From assembly GCF_016861845.1 (NCBI RefSeq), contig NZ_BOLV01000011.1, forward strand, positions 1-64,000: a stretch of DNA of 64,000 nt, given 5' to 3'. The position numbers and the translations under genes are program-made. Of this stretch, positions 18,303 to 26,528 are shown piece by piece. Position 1 is the stretch's first letter. Each line of letters begins with the position of its first letter. Below the pieces are notes generated by a model. That model was not told where the DNA came from. It did not search any database and saw only the letters and a program-made list of their open reading frames with translations. The stretch is from Lacticaseibacillus suilingensis. Its GTDB lineage: Bacteria > Bacillota > Bacilli > Lactobacillales > Lactobacillaceae.

Positions 18303-19276
18303 TGGCCAATCTGAATGTCCTGCAGCCCAAGCTGCTGGCGCAGTTTGAAGCAATTATCGACCGCGGTGAGCTGAGTCAGGCGTACATTTTCGCTGGTCCA
18401 GCCGGGGTGGGCAAGGCGGCGCTGGCGCAGTGGATCGCCCAGCGCCTGTTTTGTCAAAATGTCCAGGAAGGTCAGCCTTGCGGGCAGTGCGCAGAATGCC
18501 AGCGTGTGCTGTCAGGCAACCATCCCGATGTGGTGTGGCTGCAGAGCGATGCCAAAAGCATCAAAGTCGACGATATCCGCAACTTAAAAGCGGAAATGAG
18601 CAAAACCGGGGTCGAAAGCAACCAGCGGATCTTCATCGTCACCGATGCGGAAAAGCTCACCGCCGGCGCGGAAAATAGTCTGCTGAAGTTCTACGAAGAG
18701 CCAGTGCCAGGAATGACCATTATCCTCACCACCAGTGCTAAAAACCAGTTGCTACCGACGATTGTGTCCCGAGCGCAGGTGATTAACTTTCAGCCGGCGC
18801 CAGCGCAAGCGGTGATCGATCAGCTGATGGCAGCCGGGATTGCACCGCAACTGGCTAGTGTCGCCGGGCATCTGACTGCCGACGGCGCGGCGGCGCAGGC
18901 AATGGCTGAGGCACCGCAATTTGAAAAGCAGGTCGGGGCCGTATTGATGTTGCTCCGTAAAACCGCGGCGCAAGATCCGGAGGCCTTTGTGATGGTGCAG
19001 ACGCAGCTCTTGCCTAATGCCAAAACGCCGGCTGACCAAAAACAGTTGCTGGCGATGCTGGCGCTAGGCTACGGCGACGCGCTGAACCGTCATTACCAAG
19101 TGCAGGCGCCGCAAGCTTTTGGCCAAGCCGAAGTGATTGAGCAGCTTAGTGAGCTCAGTGGCCCGGTGCTAAGTCGCGCGTTGGCTGCGATTTTGGCCGC
19201 GCAAATCAAGTTAGGCCAGAATGTCACATTTCAATCAGCAGTCGAGCAGCTTGTGTTAACACTGCTAGAAGGGTGA
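18302..19276 (+). CDS. holB: DNA polymerase III subunit delta'
   Basis: A 324-residue clamp-loader subunit. It keeps a P-loop-like GPAGVGKAA, in which the final Lys-Ser/Thr is altered as usual for the non-hydrolysing delta' subunit. The zinc site is [17 protein letters not shown], and the arginine-finger motif reads [11 protein letters not shown]. Translation starts by stop-start overlap (TAATG) with darA. Confidence 0.93.
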
Positions 19277-19280
19277 TCAC

Positions 19281-19619
19281 GTGGAGAAAAAAGATCTCTA
19301 TGATAGTTTTATTCAACTTGAACATGATACGCAGGCGATTTTAACCAAAATTACCAGCCTGAAAGACGAGCTGGCGCATACCTTGGAGCATAATGCCGAA
19401 CTCGAAATGGAAAACAAGCATCTGCGCGAGCACCTGGCGGAACTGCAAGATGGCAGTGAGAACGAGACGACTGGGGCGGTGGAGTTGTCCAAATCGAAGG
19501 CCAATCTGGAGAGCCTGTATAACGAAGGCTTTCATGTGTGCCCGTATTTCTATGGCCAGCGCCGCGTCGCGGATGAATCCTGTGCTTTTTGCCTTGATGT
19601 CATCTATGGTGAACATTAA
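19281..19619 (+). CDS. yabA: DNA replication initiation control protein YabA
   Basis: A 112-residue negative regulator of replication initiation that bridges DnaA and the DnaN clamp. It has an N-terminal coiled coil (about 5-60, many Leu/Glu/Lys heptads) and a C-terminal zinc domain with [23 protein letters not shown] start at 19281; the stop overlaps the rsmI start (TAATG). Confidence 0.94.
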   Translation: MEKKDLYDSFIQLEHDTQAILTKITSLKDELAHTLEHNAELEMENKHLREHLAELQDGSENETTGAVELSKSKANLESLYNEGFHVCPYFYGQRRVADESCAFCLDVIYGEH

Positions 19620-20476
19620 TGACCGCTGAGCAAATGGCGAGCTTTGCGCCCCATGAGACTGGTACCCTGTACCTAGTGCCGACGCCGATTGGCAATCTTG
19701 ATGACATGACCTTCCGCGCAGTGAAGACCTTGCAGATGGTCGATTTGATTGCGGCCGAAGACACCCGCAACACGCAAAAGCTGCTGAATCACTTTGAAAT
19801 TACCACCAAGCAAATCAGCTTCCATGAGCACAACACCCAAGCCCGCATTCCGGAACTACTGGCCAAACTGCAAGCCGGGCAAAACATTGCCCAGTGCTCT
19901 GATGCCGGGATGCCTTCGATTTCCGATCCAGGCAAGGAACTGGTGAAAGCGGCGATTGAGGCCGAGATTCCAGTGGTGCCGCTACCAGGCGCTAATGCCG
20001 GCTTAACCGCGCTGATTGCCAGTGGCATTGCCCCGCAGCCGTTTATGTTTTACGGTTTTTTGCCGCGTAAGGCTAGCGAGCAGCAGGCCGTCTTGGCGGC
20101 ATTGAAGGATGAGCAGCAGGCGATTATTTTTTACGAGTCGCCTTATCGGGTGGCGAAAACCCTGGCAGCGTTGCAAGCAGGGCTGGGCGACCGCCAGGCG
20201 GTGCTGGCCCGGGAGCTGACCAAGAAGTTTGAGGAATTCATTCGGGGTTCCTTGACCGAGCTGATCGACTACGCCAAAGCAGGCGTGCGCGGTGAGTTCG
20301 TGATTATCGTGGCGCCAGGGGAACCAGTGGCGCCTGAGCGTAGCGCGGTGCCGCTGGCGGAGCAAGTCCAGGCTCTAGTTGATGGCGGTGAGCGGCCCAA
20401 TGATGCCATCAAAGCCGTGGCAAAAAGCAATGGTCTTAAGAAACAAGCTGTCTACAACGAATTTCATGGGTTATAA
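19619..20476 (+). CDS. rsmI: 16S rRNA (cytidine(1402)-2'-O)-methyltransferase
   Basis: A 285-residue SAM enzyme that methylates the ribose of C1402 in the decoding centre. The tetrapyrrole-methylase fold signature is LYLVPTPIGNLDDMTFRA, followed by AEDTRNTQKLLNHF, SDAGMPSISDPG and PLPGANAGLTALIASG. The last gene of the tmk-yabA operon, as in most Firmicutes. Confidence 0.95.
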   Translation: MTAEQMASFAPHETGTLYLVPTPIGNLDDMTFRAVKTLQMVDLIAAEDTRNTQKLLNHFEITTKQISFHEHNTQARIPELLAKLQAGQNIAQCSDAGMPSISDPGKELVKAAIEAEIPVVPLPGANAGLTALIASGIAPQPFMFYGFLPRKASEQQAVLAALKDEQQAIIFYESPYRVAKTLAALQAGLGDRQAVLARELTKKFEEFIRGSLTELIDYAKAGVRGEFVIIVAPGEPVAPERSAVPLAEQVQALVDGGERPNDAIKAVAKSNGLKKQAVYNEFHGL

Positions 20477-20491
20477 GCAGGAGGAGATTAT

Positions 20492-21214
20492 TTGGAGTAT
20501 ACAGAACCACTGACCGTGCCTTTTTTCCTTGGCACGAAAACCGGTGAGCTGACGCTTAGCAATATGGTCAATATCATGCTCCTGATTTCGGAAAAACAGC
20601 TCGACCAAATCGGCGCTGGCATGAGCGCCTTAGCCGAGCACGGGGCGGGGTGGGTGATCACCCAGTATCACATTGATATCACGCGGATGCCGAATGTGGA
20701 CGAACCGCTGATTATTGGCACGCAGGCCACCAGTTACAACAAGCTGATGACCTACCGCGACTACTGGATTGAGGACCAAAACGGCCAGCGCATCGTGATG
20801 ATGCACGGGGCCTGGGTGATGATGGATTTGACCAAGCGCAAAATCATCCCGATTATCACTAGCTTCCCTGAGAAGGTTGGGGCGGCTTTTGACACCAAGG
20901 TCGAGCGCTTCCCGCGCCTGACCAAGCGCACCGCATTCGACCAGACCCGGACCTATCGCGTGCGGTATTTTGACATTGACCGCAATGGCCATGTCAATAA
21001 TGCGCACTACATGGACTGGCTCGAAGATGCACTGGGGGCGGATTTTCTCACCAGCCACCAGCCGCAGTCCGTGGACATCAAGTACGCACGCGAAGCCACT
21101 TACGGCACCACGGTGGATGCGGCAGTGACGGTAGAAGGCAAAACGTCCTACCATCAAATCAGTACCGATGGCGTGGTGAACGCTGAGGCCAAGTTAACTT
21201 GGCGGGTACGCTAA
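20492..21214 (+). CDS. Acyl-ACP thioesterase
   Basis: A 240-residue two-hotdog thioesterase of the FatA/FatB-like family that releases fatty acids from acyl-carrier protein. The second hotdog carries the active-site region RYFDIDRNGHVNNAHYMDW (Asn and His). A TTG start at 20492 follows a strong AGGAGGAG (20480-20487), and no better ATG is nearby. It sits 15 bp behind rsmI and before a bidirectional terminator. Confidence 0.88.
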   Translation: MEYTEPLTVPFFLGTKTGELTLSNMVNIMLLISEKQLDQIGAGMSALAEHGAGWVITQYHIDITRMPNVDEPLIIGTQATSYNKLMTYRDYWIEDQNGQRIVMMHGAWVMMDLTKRKIIPIITSFPEKVGAAFDTKVERFPRLTKRTAFDQTRTYRVRYFDIDRNGHVNNAHYMDWLEDALGADFLTSHQPQSVDIKYAREATYGTTVDAAVTVEGKTSYHQISTDGVVNAEAKLTWRVR

Positions 21215-21245
21215 AAAAGCAGATTCCCTAGGGAGTCTGCTTTTT
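21214..21245. terminator. Bidirectional terminator, thioesterase / glycosylase
   Basis: AAAAAGCAGATTCCC pairs with GGGAGTCTGCTTTTT around CTA. It ends converging transcripts and overlaps the stop of the reverse-strand gene. Confidence 0.9.
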
Positions 21246-21896
21246 GGTTGGGCTCAGGTTCAAAGTGGTTCGGCTTAGAAAGCTGGCGTCAAAGGCGACT
21301 TGGCTTTTGACGGTTTTGCCGAAATTATCAATCAAGCCGTGAAATTCCTGTGCATCGGCCAGCGGCCACTGGACGACCGCAGTGGTCACTTGCGCCAGTT
21401 TGGAATAGGTGGGAAAAGGCTGGCCTAACCAGCCAAACAGCCGGCGCGCGTACAGGTCGGCGATGAAGGTCGGTTGATCGAAGGCGTAAAGTCGCATCGC
21501 ATCAGCGGTTTCGTTGCCGATGCCAGGCAAGGCCAAGAGTTGCTGCCGCAGCTGGGCCGGCGGACGGCGGCCGATTGCCGCCAGGTCAAAGGCAGCGGGC
21601 TGCAGGAACTGGAAGAGCGCCATCAAGGCTTTGCTTTTATTCTGGTAAAAGCCGCTAGGGCGAATCAGCTCGATCCAATCAGCCTGCTTCAGCGCCGCCA
21701 GTTTTGCGGGGTCAAAGCCTGGCCCTTGTCTCAGGTTGGTTAAGCTACGATCAACATTGCGCCAGTTGGTGTTTTGCACCAAAATCGCGCCCACCAGAAT
21801 TTCATATTTGGACTCGGCCGGCCACCAACCGGATGGGCCCAGTGCTGCGGCGAGGGTGTGATAAAGCGCGGGGAGGGTGAGGTTAGCTGACGGCAT
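21228..21896 (-). CDS. Endonuclease III-like HhH-GPD DNA glycosylase
   Basis: A 222-residue helix-hairpin-helix glycosylase of the Nth/MutY superfamily, for base excision repair. The HhH is LLALPGIGNETADAMRLYA, and the expected catalytic Asp follows in FIADLYARRLFGWLG. The C-terminal four-cysteine iron-sulfur loop of classical EndoIII is absent. This form is often annotated as an endonuclease III domain protein; the damaged base is unknown. Its start overlaps the 3' end of ansA by 14 bp. Confidence 0.82.
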   Translation of the reverse strand: MPSANLTLPALYHTLAAALGPSGWWPAESKYEILVGAILVQNTNWRNVDRSLTNLRQGPGFDPAKLAALKQADWIELIRPSGFYQNKSKALMALFQFLQPAAFDLAAIGRRPPAQLRQQLLALPGIGNETADAMRLYAFDQPTFIADLYARRLFGWLGQPFPTYSKLAQVTTAVVQWPLADAQEFHGLIDNFGKTVKSQVAFDASFLSRTTLNLSPTKKQTP

Positions 21897-22851
21897 TGTT
21901 CACATACGCCGCCAAAGCGGCCCCGGTTTTGCCTGCTGACAACCCGACAATCAGCTTGATGCGCGCCTTTTGGCCATTCAGGCCGCGGCAGAAAATCACA
22001 CCCATTTGTTTCAGCCCCACACCGCCGCCTTCGTAGTCGTAGATATCTTGCGCGATGCCATTGAAGCAGCGCGACACCAGCACGACTGGCACATTGCGGT
22101 CCAGCAGGCGCTGAAGGGCCGGCAAAGTGGCTGGCGGCAAATTGCCGGCGCCGAGCGCCTCAATCACGAGGCCAGCCGTATCAGCGGGCAAGGCATCGAA
22201 TAGTGTGCCGTCCATGCCAGCGTAGGCCTTCAGTAAAAATACCGGCGCCTTGATTTCATCAATGGGACTGGTGGCTGTCCGCAGCAACTGCTGAAAGAAC
22301 ATCACGCCGTTTTTACCCACCAAGCCGATGGGGCCAAAAGTCGGCGTGCGGAAAGTGGCCACGTTGGTGGTGTGCGTCTTCGTGACGAAGCGCGCGCTGT
22401 GAATTTCGTCGTTCATCACCACCAGGCACCCCATGCCACCCGCCTGGTCGCTCGCCGCGACGCGAATGGCGGACAGAAAATTATAATCACCATCGGCCCC
22501 AATTTCATTGCTGGAACGCATCGCACCGGTGACCACGACGGGGATTTTCGCATCAGTGGTTAGATCCAGGAAAAAGGCGGTTTCTTCCAGCGTGTCGGTG
22601 CCATGGGTCACGACGACGCCATCAATCCCATTGGCTTCGGCCTCGCGAATGCGCAGACTCAGCTGCAGCATGTGCGCCGGCGTGATGTGCGGCGAGGGCA
22701 AGTTGAAGGCTTCTTCTGACGTGACCGCGACGTCTGGAAAATGAGTCGCCACGCCCAACAAGGGGTTGTTGACGCTTGGTACCACAGCGCCATCAGCATT
22801 TTCGGTCATCGAAATGGTGCCGCCGGTATGCAGAACTAGGATATGTTTCAA
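21883..22851 (-). CDS. ansA: L-asparaginase, type I
   Basis: A 322-residue cytosolic-type asparaginase hydrolysing Asn to Asp and ammonia. Both catalytic signatures are present: HTGGTISM near the start (nucleophile Thr) and VVTHGTDTLEETAFFLDLT (residues about 80-98). No signal peptide. AGGTGC-type ribosome site precedes the ATG. A leader with a strong terminator lies 70-230 bp upstream on the same strand, suggesting attenuation. The glycosylase gene downstream overlaps it. Confidence 0.9.
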   Translation of the reverse strand: MKHILVLHTGGTISMTENADGAVVPSVNNPLLGVATHFPDVAVTSEEAFNLPSPHITPAHMLQLSLRIREAEANGIDGVVVTHGTDTLEETAFFLDLTTDAKIPVVVTGAMRSSNEIGADGDYNFLSAIRVAASDQAGGMGCLVVMNDEIHSARFVTKTHTTNVATFRTPTFGPIGLVGKNGVMFFQQLLRTATSPIDEIKAPVFLLKAYAGMDGTLFDALPADTAGLVIEALGAGNLPPATLPALQRLLDRNVPVVLVSRCFNGIAQDIYDYEGGGVGLKQMGVIFCRGLNGQKARIKLIVGLSAGKTGAALAAYVNNAVS

Positions 22852-22922
22852 GATGCACCTCCAAGGATTGTGAATAAGTTTAGCTTAAGCGGCGCCTGCT
22901 TAAGATGCAACCGCTGGGCAAC

Positions 22923-22951
22923 AAAAAAACCACCGTCAGGGCAGACGGTGG
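22923..22951 (-). terminator. Terminator hairpin in the ansA leader
   Basis: CCACCGTC (22930-22937) pairs with GACGGTGG (22944-22951), with seven A residues on the plus strand giving a U-tract on the reverse strand. It lies about 72 nt before the ansA start and no other reverse gene is close upstream, so it is a likely attenuator. Confidence 0.75.
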
Positions 22952-23073
22952 CTCAATGCCTCTGGGCGGAGGCTGTAACGCTTGGTTACAAAAACCAATA
23001 TTAGCCGCCGCTGGTTAAAAGCGGTTTGGCAACCAGCAGGAAATAGGGAAAAGTTTCGTGTGAGTTTTCTCAT
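22936..23073 (-). CDS. Possible leader peptide before ansA
   Basis: A 45-codon reverse frame starts MRKLTRNFSLFPAGC, has GGTGGA a few bases before its ATG, and stops inside the terminator stem upstream of ansA. A stop within a terminator fits ribosome-mediated attenuation, but only two Asn codons are present. The region also folds by itself (GCTGGTT/AACCAGC and TTGGTT/AACCAA). It could equally be a non-coding leader. Confidence 0.25.
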   Translation of the reverse strand: MRKLTRNFSLFPAGCQTAFNQRRLILVFVTKRYSLRPEALSHRLP

Positions 23074-23106
23074 AATTCCACCATGAAAATTATCTTTTGA
23101 GCAATG

Positions 23107-23134
23107 TTGCGTTTTCCAGAAAACCAAGTATGCT
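23107..23134 (+). promoter_or_regulatory. folT promoter
   Basis: TTGCGT (23107-23112) and TATGCT (23129-23134) are separated by 16 bp, placing the transcript start near 23141, just ahead of the riboswitch. Confidence 0.55.
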
Positions 23135-23149
23135 GTAGAAGTACCAAAA

Positions 23150-23276
23150 ATCTAGGAGTAGGCATCAACGCGTCAAGTGCCGCCGGAACGGAATGTGAAC
23201 GGTGGACGAAGATCAAGTGGATCGCGATGTTGGTGCCGCATTCGCCTGAGCAATTAGGCGTCTCCTCAAAGGAGAT
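23150..23276 (+). promoter_or_regulatory. Tetrahydrofolate riboswitch before folT
   Basis: The leader matches the THF riboswitch pattern: GGAGTAG at 23155-23161, CGCGTCAAGTG at 23169-23179, and GGTGCCGC at 23232-23239, with GCATCAAC/GTTGGTGC pairing. A hairpin CGCCT/AGGCG (23244-23260) follows. TCTCC (23261-23265) can then pair with GGAGA (23271-23275), which is the folT ribosome site, so folate probably blocks translation. The downstream folate transporter supports this. Confidence 0.75.
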
Positions 23277-23283
23277 TGTCGTC

Positions 23284-23808
23284 ATGGATGTTATTTCTTT
23301 TTCTGGCCCCAAAATGAAGGCCAGTCGCACGATTGTGTACATGGGGTTGTTGTTCGCTTTATCGCTGATTTTGAAGCGATTTACGTTTGGCCCCTCGTTT
23401 CTGCAGTTTGGCATCGCGTTTCTCGCCACCACGCTGATGGGCTATTACCTTGGTCCGGTGCTCGCGGCAGTTGACGCCGCGCTGGCCGATCAAGTCGGCA
23501 CGATTTTAGGCGGGGGCATGAATTTTCCCTTATTTACCCTGAACGCCATCATCGCGGCGCTGATTTACGGCATGTTCCTGCACGGCCACAAAGTCACCTG
23601 GTGGCGGGTCTTGATCCCTGTCGTGTTGGTCGTACTGATTGTCAACATCTGGCTCAACACCTGGTGGATTGACCTGCTCGGCACCCAATGGCAAGGAATC
23701 ATTGTACAACGCACCATCAAGAACCTCGTGATGATTCCTATTCAATGGTTCCTCACCTTCACCGTCTTAAAGACCTTGGAGCGGGTGCAACCGAGTCTGC
23801 ACGCATAA
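23284..23808 (+). CDS. folT: ECF transporter S component for folate
   Basis: A 174-residue membrane protein with five or six hydrophobic helices. It is the substrate-binding S component of an energy-coupling-factor transporter and needs the shared EcfA/A'/T module encoded elsewhere. The start region (KMKASRTIVYMGLLFALSLILKRF) and GYYLGPVLAAVDAALADQVG match FolT. The ATG at 23284 is 9 bp behind the sequestered GGAG. The THF riboswitch argues for folate as substrate. Confidence 0.85.
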   Translation: MDVISFSGPKMKASRTIVYMGLLFALSLILKRFTFGPSFLQFGIAFLATTLMGYYLGPVLAAVDAALADQVGTILGGGMNFPLFTLNAIIAALIYGMFLHGHKVTWWRVLIPVVLVVLIVNIWLNTWWIDLLGTQWQGIIVQRTIKNLVMIPIQWFLTFTVLKTLERVQPSLHA

Positions 23809-23821
23809 GGTATGAAAGTCG

Positions 23822-23851
23822 AAGAGGCCAGAACAACTGGCCTCTTTTTTA
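23822..23851 (+). terminator. Terminator of folT
   Basis: GAAGAGGCCAG pairs with CTGGCCTCTTTT around AACAA, followed by T residues. Confidence 0.88.
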
Positions 23852-23962
23852 GTGGGTAGGGTTTTACGGCAATGTTCTATGGCCTAAAATTTTGACCTTT
23901 TCTACGCGAAAACTGAGGGTTGTTGAGTCAGCGTAAGCCCAGGTAGTGAATCGCTAACGTAG

Positions 23963-24116
23963 GGCCGGCCAGCCGGAGCCGCCAGGGGCTCAGTGGTGAA
24001 ATTGTTCTTAGCCAACTTGTTGGCTTAGAACAAGCCGCGACTTCAAGACAAGCATCGCTTGGCTCGAAGCGCTGGCCACCACGTTCCAGCCCCTGGCGGC
24101 GGAGGCTGGCCGACCC
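23963..24116. repeat. Family B giant imperfect palindrome, copy B3
   Basis: The left arm 23963-23990 (GGCCGGCCAGCC...GGGGCT) pairs with 24088-24116 (AGCCCC...GGCTGGCCGACCC), about four mismatches in 29. Pairing continues with GTGGTG/CACCAC. Inside are hairpin 24002-24033 (TTGTTCT, AGCCAA and their complements, one T-T mismatch) and hairpin 24041-24069 (CTTC..CAAGC/GCTTG..GAAG). It fills the gap between folT and tsaB. Confidence 0.85.
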
Positions 24117-24198
24117 GGCAGTTAACTATTACCCCCAACTTTTCCAATTTTCAACGACAATGGTAGAATAGGAACCATTAGAAACGGAGGCCGACAAG

Positions 24199-24921
24199 AT
24201 GAAGATTCTGGCGCTGGACACGTCCAACCAGGCAATGAGCGTCGCAGTGATGGTGGACGGGCAAGTGCTCGCAGAAATGACCCTGAACCGCAAAAAGACC
24301 CACAGCGAACAACTGCTGCCGACCATTGACCATCTGCTCCAACTTAGTGCCTTGACGCCAGAGGCCCTGGACCGCGTGGTGGTCGCTGATGGTCCAGGCT
24401 CCTACACCGGTTTGCGCATCGCTGTGACCACCGCTAAAACCTTGGCTGATACCTTGCAGCTAGAGCTAGTCGGCATTTCCAGCCTGGCCACGCTGGCCGC
24501 GGGCGCGCTGCGGACCAAAGACATCATCGTGCCGCTGATGGATGCCCGGCGCCAAAATGTATTTGCGGGCATGTACCAATGGCTGGACGGGGCGCTCATC
24601 AACGTGGCCGCTGATCGGCACGTTGCCCTAGAGCAATTACTGGCAGAGTTGGCCTTGCTGAAACAGCCGGTCACCTTCATCGGCGGTGATGTGGCTAAGT
24701 TTCGCGACGCAATCAAAGCGCGCCTCGGGGCCCAGGCCCATTTTGTTGATGCTGTATCGGCCTTGCCGCAAGCGGGGCGCCTGGCGCTGCTGGGCCAACA
24801 GGCGGCGCCGGTGCCACCGGCCACCTTTGTCCCGCGGTATTTGCGGCTCACCGAAGCGGAAACGAACTGGCTGAAGACGCATGACGATAAGGGGCACGCA
24901 CCTTATGTTGAGAAAGTTTAA
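24199..24921 (+). CDS. tsaB: tRNA threonylcarbamoyladenosine biosynthesis protein TsaB
   Basis: A 240-residue ASKHA-fold protein that forms the complex with TsaD and TsaE to make t6A37 in ANN-decoding tRNAs. The N-terminal MKILALDTSNQAMSVAV and VVADGPGSYTGLRIAVTTAK motifs are typical. AACGGAGG precedes the ATG. A -10-like TAGAAT lies at about 24164. It heads tsaB-rimI-tsaD, with rimI starting inside its 3' end. Confidence 0.95.
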   Translation: MKILALDTSNQAMSVAVMVDGQVLAEMTLNRKKTHSEQLLPTIDHLLQLSALTPEALDRVVVADGPGSYTGLRIAVTTAKTLADTLQLELVGISSLATLAAGALRTKDIIVPLMDARRQNVFAGMYQWLDGALINVAADRHVALEQLLAELALLKQPVTFIGGDVAKFRDAIKARLGAQAHFVDAVSALPQAGRLALLGQQAAPVPPATFVPRYLRLTEAETNWLKTHDDKGHAPYVEKV

Positions 24922-25438
24922 GCAATGGTTCGACCATGAACCACCCACTGAGTTAAGTTTTCCGGCGCAACCCTTGGTCATCAAGGGCCGTCAGTTTGAA
25001 TTGCGCCGCATGACCAACCGCGACATCGATGAGGCGTTGGCGCTTGAAAAAGCCATTTATCACGATACCCCGTGGGATCGGATTGCGTTTTTATCCGAGC
25101 TACGGAAAGTGCAGCGCAACTTGTATCTGGTGCTGACCGCCAATGAGGTCATGGTGGCCTTCGTCGGCTGCTGGTTTGGCAAAGACGAGGCGCACATCAC
25201 CAACATTGCCGTGGCGCCGGCCAATCAAGGCCAAGGTATTGGCGAAGCGCTGATGCAGGTGATGCTGGCCAAGGCCTATGAACTCGGGAGCGCCAAAATG
25301 ACGCTGGAAGTGCGCACCGACAATCTGGTGGCGCAGAATTTGTATCATAAATTGGGCTTTACCGACGGCGCCATCAAAAAGGGCTATTACATCGCCACGC
25401 ATGCGGACGCGATGGACATGACCAAGCCGTTGGATTAG
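24905..25438 (+). CDS. rimI: Ribosomal protein S18-alanine N-acetyltransferase
   Basis: A 177-residue GNAT enzyme. The acetyl-CoA loop is VAPANQGQGIGEALMQ, followed by EVRTDNLVAQNLYHKLGF. RimI acetylates the N-terminus of S18 in E. coli, and the tsaB-rimI-tsaD order is widespread, which supports the name. The ATG at 24905 (MLRKFKQWF) is preferred since AAGGGG lies 10 bp ahead; it overlaps tsaB by 17 bp. An N-terminal extension of about 35 residues precedes the GNAT core. Confidence 0.88.
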   Translation: MLRKFKQWFDHEPPTELSFPAQPLVIKGRQFELRRMTNRDIDEALALEKAIYHDTPWDRIAFLSELRKVQRNLYLVLTANEVMVAFVGCWFGKDEAHITNIAVAPANQGQGIGEALMQVMLAKAYELGSAKMTLEVRTDNLVAQNLYHKLGFTDGAIKKGYYIATHADAMDMTKPLD

Positions 25439-25450
25439 AAAGGAACAACC

Positions 25451-26473
25451 ATGAGCGAGCGCGAATTAATTTTAGCTTTTGAAAGCAGCTGCGACGAAAC
25501 CTCGGTGGCAGTGGTGGAAAATGGCGTCACCATTTTGAGCAACATCATTGCTACCCAGATTAATTCCCATAAACGTTTCGGCGGCGTGGTGCCAGAAGTC
25601 GCCAGCCGCCATCATGTGGAGCAGATTACCGACTGCATCAATTTGGCCCTGGCAGAAGCCAAGGTCTCTTATGCGGACCTGACTGCCGTGGCGGTGACCT
25701 ATGGGCCGGGGCTAGTTGGCTCTTTGCTGATTGGGGTCACCGCCGCCAAGACCGTGGCTTATGCGCACCATTTGCCCCTGATTCCGGTGAACCACATGGC
25801 AGGCCACATTTACGCAGCGCGGTTTGTGAAGCCGCTGGTTTATCCGCTGCTGGCCCTGATGGTGTCAGGTGGCCACACCGAACTGGTGATGGTCACCGCG
25901 CCAGGCGAGTTTGCCATTATTGGCGAAACCCGCGATGATGCTGCCGGTGAGGCTTACGACAAAATCGGCCGCGTGCTGGGGATTACCTATCCCGCTGGCA
26001 AGGAAGTCGACCGCTTGGCCCACTTGGGGCAAGACACGTTTCACTTTCCGCGGGCAATGGATGGGGAAGCCAACCTGGACTTTTCCTTCAGCGGCTTGAA
26101 GTCGGCGTTTATCAACACCGTGCATCATGCTGACCAAATTGGCGAAACCTTAGACCGCAATGACCTCGCTGCCAGTTTCCAAGCGGCAGTGGTGGATGTG
26201 CTGGTGGACAAAACCATGCAAGCCTTGCGCGAGCATCCAGTTTCGCAGTTGGTGATTGCCGGGGGTGTGGCGGCCAACCAAGGCCTGCGCGAAGCCATGA
26301 CCGCGGCGCTGGCGACCCAGTTTCCTGCGGTCGACGTCGTGATTCCACCAGTCCGGCTGACCGGCGATAACGCCGCGATGATTGGGGCCGCCGCGCATAT
26401 CGAACTGGCTAAGCAGCACTTCGCTGATGAAACGCTTAACGCCGTGCCTAACCTAAACTTTGCTCGCGCCTAA
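25451..26473 (+). CDS. tsaD: tRNA N6-adenosine threonylcarbamoyltransferase TsaD
   Basis: A 340-residue catalytic subunit of t6A synthesis that moves threonylcarbamoyl to A37. The metal-binding HxxxH is in [13 protein letters not shown], with [14 protein letters not shown] at the start, [12 protein letters not shown] in the middle and [14 protein letters not shown] near the end. AAAGGAAC precedes the ATG. It closes the tsaB-rimI-tsaD operon, and a bidirectional terminator follows. Confidence 0.97.
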   Translation: MSERELILAFESSCDETSVAVVENGVTILSNIIATQINSHKRFGGVVPEVASRHHVEQITDCINLALAEAKVSYADLTAVAVTYGPGLVGSLLIGVTAAKTVAYAHHLPLIPVNHMAGHIYAARFVKPLVYPLLALMVSGGHTELVMVTAPGEFAIIGETRDDAAGEAYDKIGRVLGITYPAGKEVDRLAHLGQDTFHFPRAMDGEANLDFSFSGLKSAFINTVHHADQIGETLDRNDLAASFQAAVVDVLVDKTMQALREHPVSQLVIAGGVAANQGLREAMTAALATQFPAVDVVIPPVRLTGDNAAMIGAAAHIELAKQHFADETLNAVPNLNFARA

Positions 26474-26474
26474 C

Positions 26475-26513
26475 CAAAAAGGCCGTTTTCCCGCTGGGGA
26501 GAACGGCCTTTTA
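26475..26513. terminator. Bidirectional terminator, tsaD / ABC-F
   Basis: AAAAAGGCCGTT pairs with AACGGCCTTTT around the C/G-rich middle. The two genes converge here. Confidence 0.85.
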
Positions 26514-26528
26514 CTTACCTGTAAACAG

